Part shown: one piece after another, positions 1-8,903 of the stretch | Layout: every line of letters begins with the position of its first letter | Position numbering within the stretch: the stretch's first letter is position 1 | NCBI GenBank assembly: GCA_913041125.1 | Contig: CAJWHM010000004.1 | Span: 27,813 to 91,812 of the forward strand | DNA: 64,000 bases | Direction of reading: 5' to 3' | Origin: an uncultured Bacteroidota bacterium | GTDB lineage: Bacteria; Bacteroidota; Bacteroidia; Flavobacteriales; Flavobacteriaceae | Notes under the pieces: model-generated | The model's database searches: none | The model's input: the letters and a program-made list of their open reading frames with translations, nothing else | What the model was told of the DNA's origin: nothing | Translations under genes and position numbers: made by a program

Positions 1-2
1 GC

Positions 3-1439
3 ATTCTAGCGGGAGAAGATATGTATAAAGAATTTGGAGGCTGCCCTTCAGCTGGAGTAATTGTTGTTATTGCGAAAATATCTGGTAAAAGATGCGTTAT
101 AGTAGCAAATGATCCCTCTGTTAAGGCAGGTGCATGGTTTCCAATTTCTACTAAAAAAAATCTTAGAGCACAAGAAATAGCAATGGAAAATAATATCCCT
201 ATAGTATATCTTGTAGATAGTGCAGGAATTTTTCTGCCTCTACAAGATCAACTTTTTGCTGATAAAGAGAATTTTGGACGAATTTTTAGAAATAATGCTA
301 AGATGAGTAGTAAAGGAATAATTCAAATTGCTGCAATTATGGGCAGTTGTGTTGCAGGAGGTGCTTATTTACCAATTATGTCAGATGAAGCAATAATAGT
401 TGAAAAAACAGGAAGTATTTTTTTGGCGGGTAGTTATTTAGTTAAAGCTGCAATAGGCGAAGATGTAGACAATGAATTCTTAGGAGGTGCTGAAACACAT
501 AGTGGAATAAGCGGTGTTACAGACTATAAAGTGAAAGATGATAAAGCTGCACTAGATAAAATAAGAAATCTTGTTGAAAAAATTGGGCTAAATTCTGAGG
601 CTGGATTTCAAAGAACAAAAACTAAAAAACCAATAATTTCTCAAGAAAAGTTATATGATATTATCCCAAAGGATAGCTCTCAGCCATATGATACTTATGA
701 GTTAATTAATACAATAATCGATCATAAATCTATGGATGAATATAAAAAAGATTATGGTCAAACATTGATCACATTATATGCTAAAATAGAAGGGTGGTCA
801 GTAGGTATAATAGCCAATCAAAGAAAAATTGTAAAAAGTAAAAATGGTGAAATGCAATTTGGAGGTGTCATCTATGGAGATGGAGCTGATAAAGCAACTC
901 GTTTTATTGCAAATTGTAATCAGCGTAAAATCCCATTAGTTTTTCTTCAAGATGTTACTGGCTTTATGGTAGGAAGTAAAGCTGAACATGGAGGGATAAT
1001 TAAAGATGGAGCAAAAATGGTTAATGCTGTTGCAAACTCAGTGGTTCCAAAATTTACAATAATTGTTGGTAATTCATTTGGAGCTGGCAATTATGCTATG
1101 TGTGGTAAGGCTTTTGATCCAAGGTTTATATTAGCATGGCCAACTGCAAAAATAGCGGTGATGGGAGGAAATCAAGCCTCTAACGTTTTACTACAAATAG
1201 AAAAATCCACTTTAAAAAAATCAGGAGAAAAAAAGCAAGAAACTAAAGGATCATCTTTTCGCAATAAAATTTTAGAAGATTATAATAAAAAAGCTAATGT
1301 GCTTTATGCCGCGTCACAATTATGGATTGATGCGGTAATCGACCCTATAGAAACTAGAAAATGGATTAGTATGGGTATCGAAGTTGCTAATCATTCACAA
1401 ATAGAAAAAAAATTTAACATGGGAATCTTACAAGTGTAA
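3..1439 (+). CDS. Acyl-CoA carboxylase beta subunit (methylcrotonoyl-CoA carboxylase type), 5' end cut by window
   Basis: Carboxyltransferase subunit of a biotin-dependent acyl-CoA carboxylase. The frame is open back to base 3, so the ATG at 21 is internal and roughly 60 N-terminal residues lie outside the window (full-length relatives have about 530 residues). Seen: the N-half crotonase-like block with GSCVAGGAYLP and MSDEAIIV, and the C-half block GNSFGAGNYAMCGKAFDPRF followed by VMGGNQAS. These are closest to methylcrotonoyl-CoA carboxylase beta (leucine degradation); a propionyl- or acetyl-CoA specificity cannot be excluded. Its last 12 bases overlap the convergent menE-like gene. Confidence 0.88.
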   Translation: MLAGEDMYKEFGGCPSAGVIVVIAKISGKRCVIVANDPSVKAGAWFPISTKKNLRAQEIAMENNIPIVYLVDSAGIFLPLQDQLFADKENFGRIFRNNAKMSSKGIIQIAAIMGSCVAGGAYLPIMSDEAIIVEKTGSIFLAGSYLVKAAIGEDVDNEFLGGAETHSGISGVTDYKVKDDKAALDKIRNLVEKIGLNSEAGFQRTKTKKPIISQEKLYDIIPKDSSQPYDTYELINTIIDHKSMDEYKKDYGQTLITLYAKIEGWSVGIIANQRKIVKSKNGEMQFGGVIYGDGADKATRFIANCNQRKIPLVFLQDVTGFMVGSKAEHGGIIKDGAKMVNAVANSVVPKFTIIVGNSFGAGNYAMCGKAFDPRFILAWPTAKIAVMGGNQASNVLLQIEKSTLKKSGEKKQETKGSSFRNKILEDYNKKANVLYAASQLWIDAVIDPIETRKWISMGIEVANHSQIEKKFNMGILQV

Positions 1440-2522
1440 AATTCTATTAGGTTTCTGGTTCATAGTTTCTTTTCTTTTTATTTTTCCACTGTATGTTTGA
1501 ATAAAATTTTTAAAACATAAAATAGCTTTTGGTGTTTCATAATCTTTTAATGGTTTGCAACTTATAATTTGCTCTTTTAGTCTTTCAATCTTTATTTCTG
1601 GATCATCTTTAACAACTAGAACTAATTTTTCAATAGCATTTGAATCTTCCATTTTATCAATAAAAAAATGGAATGATAGGTTTTGAGAAAGTTTTCGTTC
1701 TATTTGTTCTGGATGAAGTTTATAGTTTTCCAATTTAATAATGTGATCGATTCTACCTACTAATTTAAAATGATTAGGACTATATATTTCAACCTCATCA
1801 TTGGTAACTAAGTTTTCAACACCTAGTTTTGGAGCATCTATAACCAAACAATTTCGATTATCTTTTTTTACTACTATGTTTGGTAAACATTTAAATTCTG
1901 ACAAGGGATCATTCATTTCACGAATTGCAATATGGGAAAGAGTTTCCATCATTCCATATGTTTCATATGCTCTAACTTTTAATTTTATCAATTTTTTTTG
2001 TAATGAATTAGAAAGATAAGCTCCACCGATAATGAGTTTCTTGACTTTTTTTAATTCATTTAGTGAATGAAATGCTTGTATTGGGGTCATAGCAACAAAA
2101 TCATAAGATTTATCATTTTTATAAAAAGGCATTTTTGAAGGAGAAATCAAGTCTATTTCAAGTCCTAGAATCATTGCTCTAATTAACATCATTTTACCAG
2201 CTATAAAATTTGCTGGCAGACAATGGAGTGCTTTATCGCCTACGGTAACATTGAAATAATTTCCAGTAGAGATGGCACTATTTACCAAGAATTGCTTTTT
2301 TACTTTTATTTTTTTTTCACTTAAACTATTATTATCGGAACATTCAAGGTATATTGAGTCATTCGCATCTAACCAATCTAATAGAAAATCACCCATATAA
2401 TTTTCATAAATATCACCTTCTTTTATAAAATTATATGCTACTTCTTTGAGTGTTTTCTGATCATAATAATATCCATTAAGTAAAAATCGATTATGTATTT
2501 TATTATAATTAGGAATTTGCAT
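1428..2522 (-). CDS. menE: O-succinylbenzoate-CoA ligase-like AMP-binding protein (MenE-like)
   Basis: ANL-family adenylating enzyme of the short flavobacterial MenE type (364 residues), expected to activate o-succinylbenzoate with CoA in menaquinone synthesis. Seen: YETYGMMETLSH (the YGxTE region), VGRIDHIIKLENYKLHPEQIE (hinge region) and SGKIKRKE carrying the likely C-terminal catalytic lysine. Odd: where the family has the glycine-rich P-loop (TSGSTGKPK-like), residues 59-72 read LECSDNNSLSEKKI, without the glycines. It starts 2 bases after the CPBP gene, and the order menI-UbiA-CPBP-menE supports the assignment. Fold call is strong; activity less certain because of the P-loop. Confidence 0.82.
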   Translation of the reverse strand: MQIPNYNKIHNRFLLNGYYYDQKTLKEVAYNFIKEGDIYENYMGDFLLDWLDANDSIYLECSDNNSLSEKKIKVKKQFLVNSAISTGNYFNVTVGDKALHCLPANFIAGKMMLIRAMILGLEIDLISPSKMPFYKNDKSYDFVAMTPIQAFHSLNELKKVKKLIIGGAYLSNSLQKKLIKLKVRAYETYGMMETLSHIAIREMNDPLSEFKCLPNIVVKKDNRNCLVIDAPKLGVENLVTNDEVEIYSPNHFKLVGRIDHIIKLENYKLHPEQIERKLSQNLSFHFFIDKMEDSNAIEKLVLVVKDDPEIKIERLKEQIISCKPLKDYETPKAILCFKNFIQTYSGKIKRKETMNQKPNRILHL

Positions 2523-2524
2523 AA

Positions 2525-3427
2525 TTAAATTTTTACCAAAAGTTTATTTTTCAAATCAGACCATTTGTATTTTTTATACATATAAATGTAAAATAATGGA
2601 TATAAAATTAACATTGAAATAATTGTTTCGCCTACCAATGATGGATCAGAAATATCAATTAAAATTGATTCTGTTTGAAATGCTGTCCATGATGAGGTAA
2701 CTAAAAGAGCAGTTATTAAATTATTAGCTGCATGAAAACCTAAAGCTAATTCAATACCTTGGTCCATAAGGGTAATTATTCCGAGAAAAAGTCCAGTACC
2801 TATATAATAAATTAAAATCCCTAATCCTAATTTTTGGACTTCTGGATTAAAAATATGAAGGCATCCAAAAATAAAAGAAGTTAAAAATAATCCAATCCAA
2901 GGCCTTTTAAAGTACAAACTAAATCCCTGAAATAAATATCCTCTGAATAACAATTCTTCCAAACTAGTTTGAATAGGTATTAAAATAAAACCAATAATTA
3001 ATAGAATAAAGAATTTCTCAAACTTAAAATTGATTTGATAATCTTCTGAATTGATAAAAAAATCTGCAGAAATAAAAGTTATAGTAATTGATCCCCAAAG
3101 AATAAAAGAGTGAATAATTCTGCGCCAATCAACTTTACTTCTAGATGTAGTGATACTTACAAAATTTCGATTATGTAATTTTTTAATTACTAGATACAAA
3201 CCTAAAAATCCAAAAACAAAAGGAATTAAAATTAAAAATAATTGTAAATTCTTGTCTAGGTTCCTTAAAGCGATCATTGGATCTCCTCCAGCCTCAGAAA
3301 TAGCGTCAGCTGTTATAAAAAGTGAAAGTGGTAATTGGCCAAGAATTGAAAATATTATAACAATGAATGAACCAAGTAAATATTTCCAAAACGGATTTGT
3401 GTTTAACGTATCCTGTTTTAAGAACAT
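2525..3427 (-). CDS. CPBP-family intramembrane glutamic protease
   Basis: Polytopic membrane protein of 300 residues with about eight hydrophobic segments. Seen: EELLFRG at residues 157-163 (the EExxxR motif of Abi/CPBP proteases, related to eukaryotic Rce1), followed by putative catalytic histidines H191 (GCLHIF) and H232 (GFHAAN). Family members cleave substrates within the membrane; the substrate here is unknown. It sits 4 bases downstream of the UbiA fusion gene and 2 bases upstream of menE. CPBP genes are commonly found beside menE in flavobacteria, so this is conserved context rather than proof of a quinone role. Confidence 0.85.
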   Translation of the reverse strand: MFLKQDTLNTNPFWKYLLGSFIVIIFSILGQLPLSLFITADAISEAGGDPMIALRNLDKNLQLFLILIPFVFGFLGLYLVIKKLHNRNFVSITTSRSKVDWRRIIHSFILWGSITITFISADFFINSEDYQINFKFEKFFILLIIGFILIPIQTSLEELLFRGYLFQGFSLYFKRPWIGLFLTSFIFGCLHIFNPEVQKLGLGILIYYIGTGLFLGIITLMDQGIELALGFHAANNLITALLVTSSWTAFQTESILIDISDPSLVGETIISMLILYPLFYIYMYKKYKWSDLKNKLLVKI

Positions 3428-3431
3428 AAAA

Positions 3432-4778
3432 TCATATGAATAACAATAATATAATAGCTAAACAAAAAACAATTTGATAATATATAGTCTGAATATTGTA
3501 GTTAACCAATTCTCTCGAATCAAAATATTTAAATAAACCACGGAAAATATATAATCCATAAACTGTTAAAAGAGATAAAATTATATAGAATCCAGTAATA
3601 TTAGGATTATTTAAAGATTTTGAAAATGAATCAAAAAAATAATATGTTGAAATTAAAATTAAAATTAAATTCAAAAAATAGATCCATCTCGACATTTTTT
3701 TACCGAATAAAACGACCAGGTTTATCTTGTCTGATTTTTTATCTGATTTATAATCTGGGTACTGATTAATGAAAAGAATATTTGTAGTAAGCAAACCGAG
3801 TGGTATACCGATCAATAAAAACAATTTAAATGCTTCAAAATTAATTGCAACTTCAGAATTTGACATTGCAAAAAAGCTACCCAAGGTTAACAAAGGTCCA
3901 AATGTTAGAAATATAGTTAGTTCACCTAAACCTTTTCTTGCAGATAGTCTCAAAGGTTCGGCAGTATAAAAATAAGCAAGAAGCGAGCCAACAAGTCCAA
4001 TTATTATTATTGCATAAATATTATTAAATGACCCTGTCTGTAAAAATATATTAATGGAAAGAATTATTACACAAATCAGAGCGCTAGCAATCATAAAAGT
4101 TCCTAATTTTTTTGTGTTTTTTAAAGTTATAAGACCAAGCTCAATTGCTCTACTTCCACCTGATATTTGGGCTCCTCTTAATATTAGTGATTTATCTCCA
4201 ACATTAAAATATTCGTTGTTGTTTTCATCTGTCCCTGACTTCACATCAAAATAATCATTGTATAGGTTCCCAAAAATATGAACACATATTACACCCAAAA
4301 TAGATACTATACTATTGAATATGGATAAAGAGTTATATTGACTTAACATTACAGATACAATTATCATTGGAAGAATTGATGCTAAAGTGAAACCTCCCCT
4401 GGTTATTGCAATCCCTTTTATGATTTTAGTAGTTAAATTAATAGGAATATTTACTTCCTCATTAATCTCTTTAGTAATACCACAATAACCTGTTTGAGGC
4501 TGATCTTTACCATTAGCGAAGTTTGGAGTAATTAATATCTCAGCATTAAACTTTGAACCATCTTTTTTTATAAAATTTGTTTTAACCAAAGATTTCCCCT
4601 TTTTGTTAGCTACTTCTAACCATCCTAAAACATTTTGAATTACAATTTCCCCTGGGGAAAAAATAGATACCCTCTTCTTTCCAATAAGTTCTTTTTTTGT
4701 ATATCCAAACATCTCTAGAGCTCCTTTATTCATTTCTTGAATAACACCCTCCATATCACAAATTATAACACTCTTCAT
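3432..4778 (-). CDS. PAS domain fused to UbiA-family prenyltransferase (MenA candidate)
   Basis: Integral membrane prenyltransferase with an extra N-terminal sensor domain. Residues 1-105 look like a PAS domain (SVIICDMEGVIQEMN, MFGYTKKELIGK, KKDGSKFNAEILI, then GYCGITKEI). Residues 118-448 form the UbiA fold with about nine membrane helices; NDYFD at 174-178 and NQYPDYKSD at 338-346 are the two Asp-rich prenyl-diphosphate/Mg sites. An in-frame TAG directly precedes the ATG, so the fusion is one uninterrupted frame. Neighbouring menI-like and menE-like genes suggest prenylation of 1,4-dihydroxy-2-naphthoate, but the motif context (GTDENN, SGGSRAIELG) differs from the NDYGDGVKGTDN I recall for standard flavobacterial MenA, so another acceptor is possible. 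Confidence 0.8.
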   Translation of the reverse strand: MKSVIICDMEGVIQEMNKGALEMFGYTKKELIGKKRVSIFSPGEIVIQNVLGWLEVANKKGKSLVKTNFIKKDGSKFNAEILITPNFANGKDQPQTGYCGITKEINEEVNIPINLTTKIIKGIAITRGGFTLASILPMIIVSVMLSQYNSLSIFNSIVSILGVICVHIFGNLYNDYFDVKSGTDENNNEYFNVGDKSLILRGAQISGGSRAIELGLITLKNTKKLGTFMIASALICVIILSINIFLQTGSFNNIYAIIIIGLVGSLLAYFYTAEPLRLSARKGLGELTIFLTFGPLLTLGSFFAMSNSEVAINFEAFKLFLLIGIPLGLLTTNILFINQYPDYKSDKKSDKINLVVLFGKKMSRWIYFLNLILILISTYYFFDSFSKSLNNPNITGFYIILSLLTVYGLYIFRGLFKYFDSRELVNYNIQTIYYQIVFCLAIILLLFI

Positions 4779-4822
4779 CTAAATAAATTTAATGCACAAA
4801 TATATTTTAAAATAAAATAATC

Positions 4823-5236
4823 TTAAATATTTTTTATAAATGTTGTTAACTTACAAATTGAGATCAAATTATCATCTTCATCGGTTACGCGTATCTCCCA
4901 CAATTGAATCCTTTTCCCTATATTAATCGGCTTGGCTGTAGCATATACAAATCCTTTGGAAATACTTTTTATATGATTTGCAGTAATTTCGATTCCCCTT
5001 ACTACTGCTTTTGGATTTTTATTTAATACGAAAACAGCTGCACTTCCAACACTTTCAGCAAGTGCTGCTGTTGCTCCTCCATGTAATATACCGTCAGGCT
5101 GATATACTTTTTTATTTACTGGCATTCGAGCTTGTAAAAAATTTTCTCCAACATCAACGTATTCAATTTTTAATGTTTCCATCAAGGTATTTTTACAGAT
5201 CTCATTTACAATTGCTAAAATTTGTTTTTTTTCCAT
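4823..5236 (-). CDS. menI: PaaI-family hotdog thioesterase, probable DHNA-CoA thioesterase
   Basis: Hotdog-fold acyl-CoA thioesterase of 137 residues. Seen: the family signature GILHGGATAALAESVGS at 49-65, with H52-G-G and E61 in the positions of the active-site His/Glu of the EntH/MenI group. In many flavobacteria this gene heads the menaquinone cluster and is thought to hydrolyse 1,4-dihydroxy-2-naphthoyl-CoA. Here it lies 44 bases upstream of the PAS-UbiA gene and is probably the first gene of the four-gene minus-strand operon. A broader aromatic acyl-CoA thioesterase role is the alternative. Confidence 0.78.
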   Translation of the reverse strand: MEKKQILAIVNEICKNTLMETLKIEYVDVGENFLQARMPVNKKVYQPDGILHGGATAALAESVGSAAVFVLNKNPKAVVRGIEITANHIKSISKGFVYATAKPINIGKRIQLWEIRVTDEDDNLISICKLTTFIKNI

Positions 5237-5280
5237 TACATAATCTTATGGTTATAAAGTTATTTCTCCAATGGTACATA

Positions 5281-5316
5281 AATTAAAAACCTTCTGTTAT
5301 ATTAGAACAGAAGGTT
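5281..5316 (-). terminator. Rho-independent terminator of dnaK
   Basis: Perfect 12-bp stem, AAACCTTCTGTT (5286-5297) against AACAGAAGGTTT (5305-5316), with a 7-base loop. Read on the minus strand it is followed by TTTTTAAT. It lies 27 bases beyond the dnaK stop and separates dnaK from menI. Confidence 0.85.
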
Positions 5317-5342
5317 TAATTGGTTTTGTATATTTTAAAGCT

Positions 5343-7253
5343 TTATTCTTTTACCTCTTCAAAATCAACGTCTTGCACATCATCACCTTCTTTTGTTGAT
5401 TCTTTTGGATTTTTTGGCTCAGTTCCATCAGGATTCGAATTATTAGCTTGAGCTTGGGCTTTATACATTTCTTCAGATGCATTTTTCCAAGCTTCATTTA
5501 TCTTTTCTAAAGCTTTGTCAATTTGATCTAAACTCTTAGATCCGTGAGCTTTTTTAAGCTCTTCCAATGCGCTTTGAATTGGCCCTTTTTTTTCATCTGA
5601 AAGTTTATCTCCAAATTCTTTTAGTTGCTTCTCAGTTTGAAAAATCATTTGATCAGCACTATTTAGTTTCTCAGCCTCTTCTTTTACTTTTTTATCTGCG
5701 TCAGCATTTGCCTCCGCCTCTTTTTTCATTTTTTCAATTTCTTCTTCTGTCAAACCTGAGGAAGCTTCAATACGTATGTCTTGAGATTTATTTGTTGCTT
5801 TATCTAAAGCACTTACCTTAATAATTCCATTAGCGTCAATATCAAAAGTTACTTCAATTTGTGGGGTTCCTCTTTGTGCTGGTGGAATTCCATCAAGATG
5901 AAAACGCCCTATAGTTTTATTATCATTTGCCATTGAACGTTCACCTTGTAAAACATGAATTTCAACAGAAGGTTGATTATCTGCTGCTGTTGAAAAAATT
6001 TGAGATTTTTTTGTGGGAATTGTTGTGTTTGATTCAATTAATTTTGTCATTACACCGCCCATAGTTTCAATTCCTAAAGACAAAGGAGTTACATCTAATA
6101 ATAATACATCTTTTACATCTCCAGTTAAAACACCTCCTTGGATAGCAGCACCAATTGCTACGACTTCGTCAGGATTTACACCTTTTGATGGCTTTTTAGA
6201 AAAAAACTTTTCAACTTCTTCTTGAATAATAGGTATTCGAGTTGAACCACCGACTAATATAACTTCGTCAATATCCCCTGTTGATAAACCTGCATCGTCA
6301 AGAGCTTTTTTTACAGGAGTCATTGATCTTTTTACTAAATCGTCCGCTAGCTTTTCAAAATTAGCGCGTGTAAGAGAAGTTACCAAATGTTTAGGACCGG
6401 ACTCAGTCGCAGTTACGTATGGTAAGTTAATTTCTGTCTGTGTAGAAGAAGATAATTCAATTTTTGCTTTTTCAGCTGCTTCTTTAAGACGTTGTAATGC
6501 CATAGGATCTTTTCTTAAATCAATAGATTCGTCTTTCTGAAAAGTTTCTGCTAAAAAATTAATTATCACTTGATCAAAATCATCACCTCCTAAATGTGTA
6601 TCTCCGTTTGTAGAAAGAACTTCAAAAACACCATCTCCAAGCTCTAAAATAGAAATATCAAAAGTACCTCCACCAAGATCATAAACTGCTATTTTTCTAT
6701 CAGAGCCTCCTTTATCAAGTCCATATGCAAGTGCAGCTGCAGTTGGCTCATTAATAATTCTTTGAACTTTTAGACCTGCTATCTCTCCTGCTTCTTTTGT
6801 AGCTTGACGTTGTGAATCATTGAAATAAGCAGGTACTGTTATCACAGCTTCAGAAACATCCTGACCAAGATAGTCTTCTGCAGTTTTTTTCATTTTTTGC
6901 AACGTCATAGCAGAAAGCTCCTGGGGACTATACATTCTTCCATCTATATCAACTCTTGGTGTATCATTGTCACCTTTAATTACTTTATATGCAACCGATT
7001 GGATATCATTTTTTGATTCAGAAAATTTATTACCCATAAAACGCTTGATTGAGGCTATAGTTTTTGTTGGATTTGTTACAGCTTGCCTCTTTGCTGGATC
7101 TCCAACTTTAATTTCACCGCCTTCAACAAATGCTATCACAGAAGGTGTTGTTCTTTTTCCTTCAGCATTTGGTATAACTACTGGCTCATTACCTTCCATA
7201 ACAGAAACACAAGAATTTGTAGTTCCTAAGTCAATACCTATTATTTTACTCAT
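5343..7253 (-). CDS. dnaK: Chaperone protein DnaK (Hsp70)
   Basis: Full-length Hsp70 of 636 residues, the cytoplasmic ATP-dependent foldase that works with DnaJ and GrpE (both at 23-24.5 kb). Seen: [16 protein letters not shown] at the N-terminus, [22 protein letters not shown] and VGGSTRIP in the ATPase domain, the substrate-binding segment with [10 protein letters not shown], and an acidic tail ending DVDFEEVKE. Monocistronic: a strong terminator follows, and panB diverges upstream. The upstream region has a TGWCA-N3-TGWCA plus TGGCA arrangement that is shared with grpE. Confidence 0.98.
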   Translation of the reverse strand: MSKIIGIDLGTTNSCVSVMEGNEPVVIPNAEGKRTTPSVIAFVEGGEIKVGDPAKRQAVTNPTKTIASIKRFMGNKFSESKNDIQSVAYKVIKGDNDTPRVDIDGRMYSPQELSAMTLQKMKKTAEDYLGQDVSEAVITVPAYFNDSQRQATKEAGEIAGLKVQRIINEPTAAALAYGLDKGGSDRKIAVYDLGGGTFDISILELGDGVFEVLSTNGDTHLGGDDFDQVIINFLAETFQKDESIDLRKDPMALQRLKEAAEKAKIELSSSTQTEINLPYVTATESGPKHLVTSLTRANFEKLADDLVKRSMTPVKKALDDAGLSTGDIDEVILVGGSTRIPIIQEEVEKFFSKKPSKGVNPDEVVAIGAAIQGGVLTGDVKDVLLLDVTPLSLGIETMGGVMTKLIESNTTIPTKKSQIFSTAADNQPSVEIHVLQGERSMANDNKTIGRFHLDGIPPAQRGTPQIEVTFDIDANGIIKVSALDKATNKSQDIRIEASSGLTEEEIEKMKKEAEANADADKKVKEEAEKLNSADQMIFQTEKQLKEFGDKLSDEKKGPIQSALEELKKAHGSKSLDQIDKALEKINEAWKNASEEMYKAQAQANNSNPDGTEPKNPKESTKEGDDVQDVDFEEVKE

Positions 7254-7280
7254 GATTTTAATAATTTACATATCATTTAA

Positions 7281-7321
7281 TCCAATCACTATGCCAGAAG
7301 ATTAAACCTGACAGCATGACA
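7281..7321 (-). promoter_or_regulatory. Candidate dnaK promoter with TGTCA repeat and TGGCA-N6-TTGG element
   Basis: Reading on the minus strand: TGTCA-TGC-TGTCA (7321-7309), a 12-base spacer containing TTTAAT, then TGGCA (7296-7292) with GG-N10-GG spacing to TTGG (7285-7282). The GG-N10-G spacing is that of a sigma-54 -24/-12 promoter, but the -12 dinucleotide is GG rather than GC. The ATG of dnaK is 28 bases downstream. The same layout precedes grpE at 24551-24591. Function is inferred, not shown. Confidence 0.45.
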
Positions 7322-7377
7322 GTTTATTAATAAAAAAATAATTTTCATGGTTTTGTAATCATTTCTAAAAACAAAAC

Positions 7378-8217
7378 ATGCTATTTTTACAAAATATGGA
7401 AGATATAACTGACAAAAAATATAGTAGAGTTACAACTAAATCATTGCAGGAGATGAAGCGAAATGGTCAAAAAATATCTATGCTTACAGCATATGACTAT
7501 TCATTTGGAGGACTAGTTGACAAAGCTGGGATTGATATTATATTAGTAGGTGATTCTGCTTCGAATGTAATGGCAGGGCACGAAACTACTCTCCCTGTAA
7601 CATTAGATCAAATGATTTATCATGCAAGCAGTGTAGTTAGAGCTGCAAAAAGAGCTTTAGTTGTTGTTGACCTACCTTTTGGTACATATCAATCCGATTC
7701 AAAAGAAGCTCTTAGGTCAGCTATCCGTATAATGAAAGAGTCGGGCGCTCATGCTGTTAAGGTAGAAGGAGGAGAACAAGTTAAAGACTCAATTGAAAGG
7801 ATAACTCAAGCTGGAATTCCTGTAATGGGACACCTAGGGCTTACACCTCAATCAATATATAAGTTTGGCTCGTACACAGTTCGTGCAAGAGAGGAAAATG
7901 AAGCAAAACAATTACTAAATGAAGTTAAGCTTATAGAAAAAATTGGTTGTTTTGGAATTGTATTAGAAAAAATTCCAGCCTTAGTAGCTAAAAAAGCTAC
8001 TGATTCTATTAAAATTCCAACCATTGGAATTGGAGCAGGTGCTAATGTTGATGGACAAGTTCTAGTATTACATGATATGTTAGGAATGAATAAAGAGTTT
8101 AGCCCTCGTTTTCTTAGAAGATATTGTGATCTGGATAAAATTATTCATGAAGCAATAAGTCAGTATGGAAAAGATGTGAAATCAAAAAATTTTCCAAATG
8201 AAAACGAACAATATTAG
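7378..8217 (+). CDS. panB: 3-methyl-2-oxobutanoate hydroxymethyltransferase
   Basis: Ketopantoate synthase, first committed step of pantothenate and CoA synthesis, using 2-oxoisovalerate from the valine pathway and methylene-tetrahydrofolate. Seen: [29 protein letters not shown] near the N-terminus, the [13 protein letters not shown] segment, AVKVEGG, and GHLGLTPQS with IGIGAG further on; 279 residues is normal. Homologues usually begin near the second methionine (7396, [12 protein letters not shown]), so that start may be the real one. Divergent from dnaK; followed at 2 bases by the pseudouridine synthase gene. Confidence 0.96.
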   Translation: MLFLQNMEDITDKKYSRVTTKSLQEMKRNGQKISMLTAYDYSFGGLVDKAGIDIILVGDSASNVMAGHETTLPVTLDQMIYHASSVVRAAKRALVVVDLPFGTYQSDSKEALRSAIRIMKESGAHAVKVEGGEQVKDSIERITQAGIPVMGHLGLTPQSIYKFGSYTVRAREENEAKQLLNEVKLIEKIGCFGIVLEKIPALVAKKATDSIKIPTIGIGAGANVDGQVLVLHDMLGMNKEFSPRFLRRYCDLDKIIHEAISQYGKDVKSKNFPNENEQY

Positions 8218-8219
8218 TT

Positions 8220-8903
8220 TTGGATATAGAAAATCGTATTCTTTTTGAAGATAATCATTTAGTAGTTGTTAATAAAAAATCTGGTGAGCTATCACAAGGA
8301 GATAAAACAAATGATATTACCCTGCCTGATCTAATTAAATCCTATTTAAAAAAAAAATATAAAAAACCAGGAAATGTTTATTTGGGCATTATACATAGAT
8401 TAGATCGCCCAACAAGCGGAATAATGGTTTTTGCAAAAACTTCAAAAGCATTAAGTAGATTAAATCATCAATTTAAATTGAGAAATACAAAAAAACTCTA
8501 CTGGGCAATTGTAGAAAAATTATTTCCAGAAAAAGAAGGAACATTAATCCATTGGATGACAAGAAATTCAAAAAAAAACAAATCAAAAGCTCACAATAAA
8601 GAAGTTCAAAATAGTAAAAAAGCCATACTTCATTTTAAGTGCATACAATATTTTGATAAATACACTTTACTTGAAATATCTCTTGAAACAGGTCGTCACC
8701 ACCAAATTCGTTCACAACTAAGCAGTTCCGGATATCCCATTCAAGGAGATCTCAAATATGGTGCAGCAAGAAGTAATAAAAATGGAAGCATAAGTTTAAT
8801 TTCCAAAATGATTGAAATAAATCATCCAATAAAAAATAACAGACTTCGGTTTAGCGTAAATCCCGAGAAAGTGGGGATATGGAGGAGCGTTCTTTACGAT
8901 TGA
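8220..8903 (+). CDS. RluA-family pseudouridine synthase
   Basis: Isomerises uridine to pseudouridine in RNA. Seen: FEDNHLVVVNKKSGELSQGD at the start and HRLDRPTSGIMVFAKT, whose Asp is the RluA-family catalytic residue; ETGRHHQIRSQL in the C-terminal half is also diagnostic. It has 227 residues and no N-terminal S4 domain, as in small RluA-type enzymes; the exact target (rRNA or tRNA) cannot be read. The start is TTG at 8220, since no ATG fits the family N-terminus. Its last 53 bases overlap the convergent gene ending at 8851. Confidence 0.9.
   Translation: MDIENRILFEDNHLVVVNKKSGELSQGDKTNDITLPDLIKSYLKKKYKKPGNVYLGIIHRLDRPTSGIMVFAKTSKALSRLNHQFKLRNTKKLYWAIVEKLFPEKEGTLIHWMTRNSKKNKSKAHNKEVQNSKKAILHFKCIQYFDKYTLLEISLETGRHHQIRSQLSSSGYPIQGDLKYGAARSNKNGSISLISKMIEINHPIKNNRLRFSVNPEKVGIWRSVLYD

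Noticed and set aside
5011-5286. Open frame of about 90 codons on the plus strand opposite the menI-like gene
   Set aside because: It lies opposite an intact conserved gene and is low-complexity Leu/Phe/Gln-rich, typical of a shadow frame.
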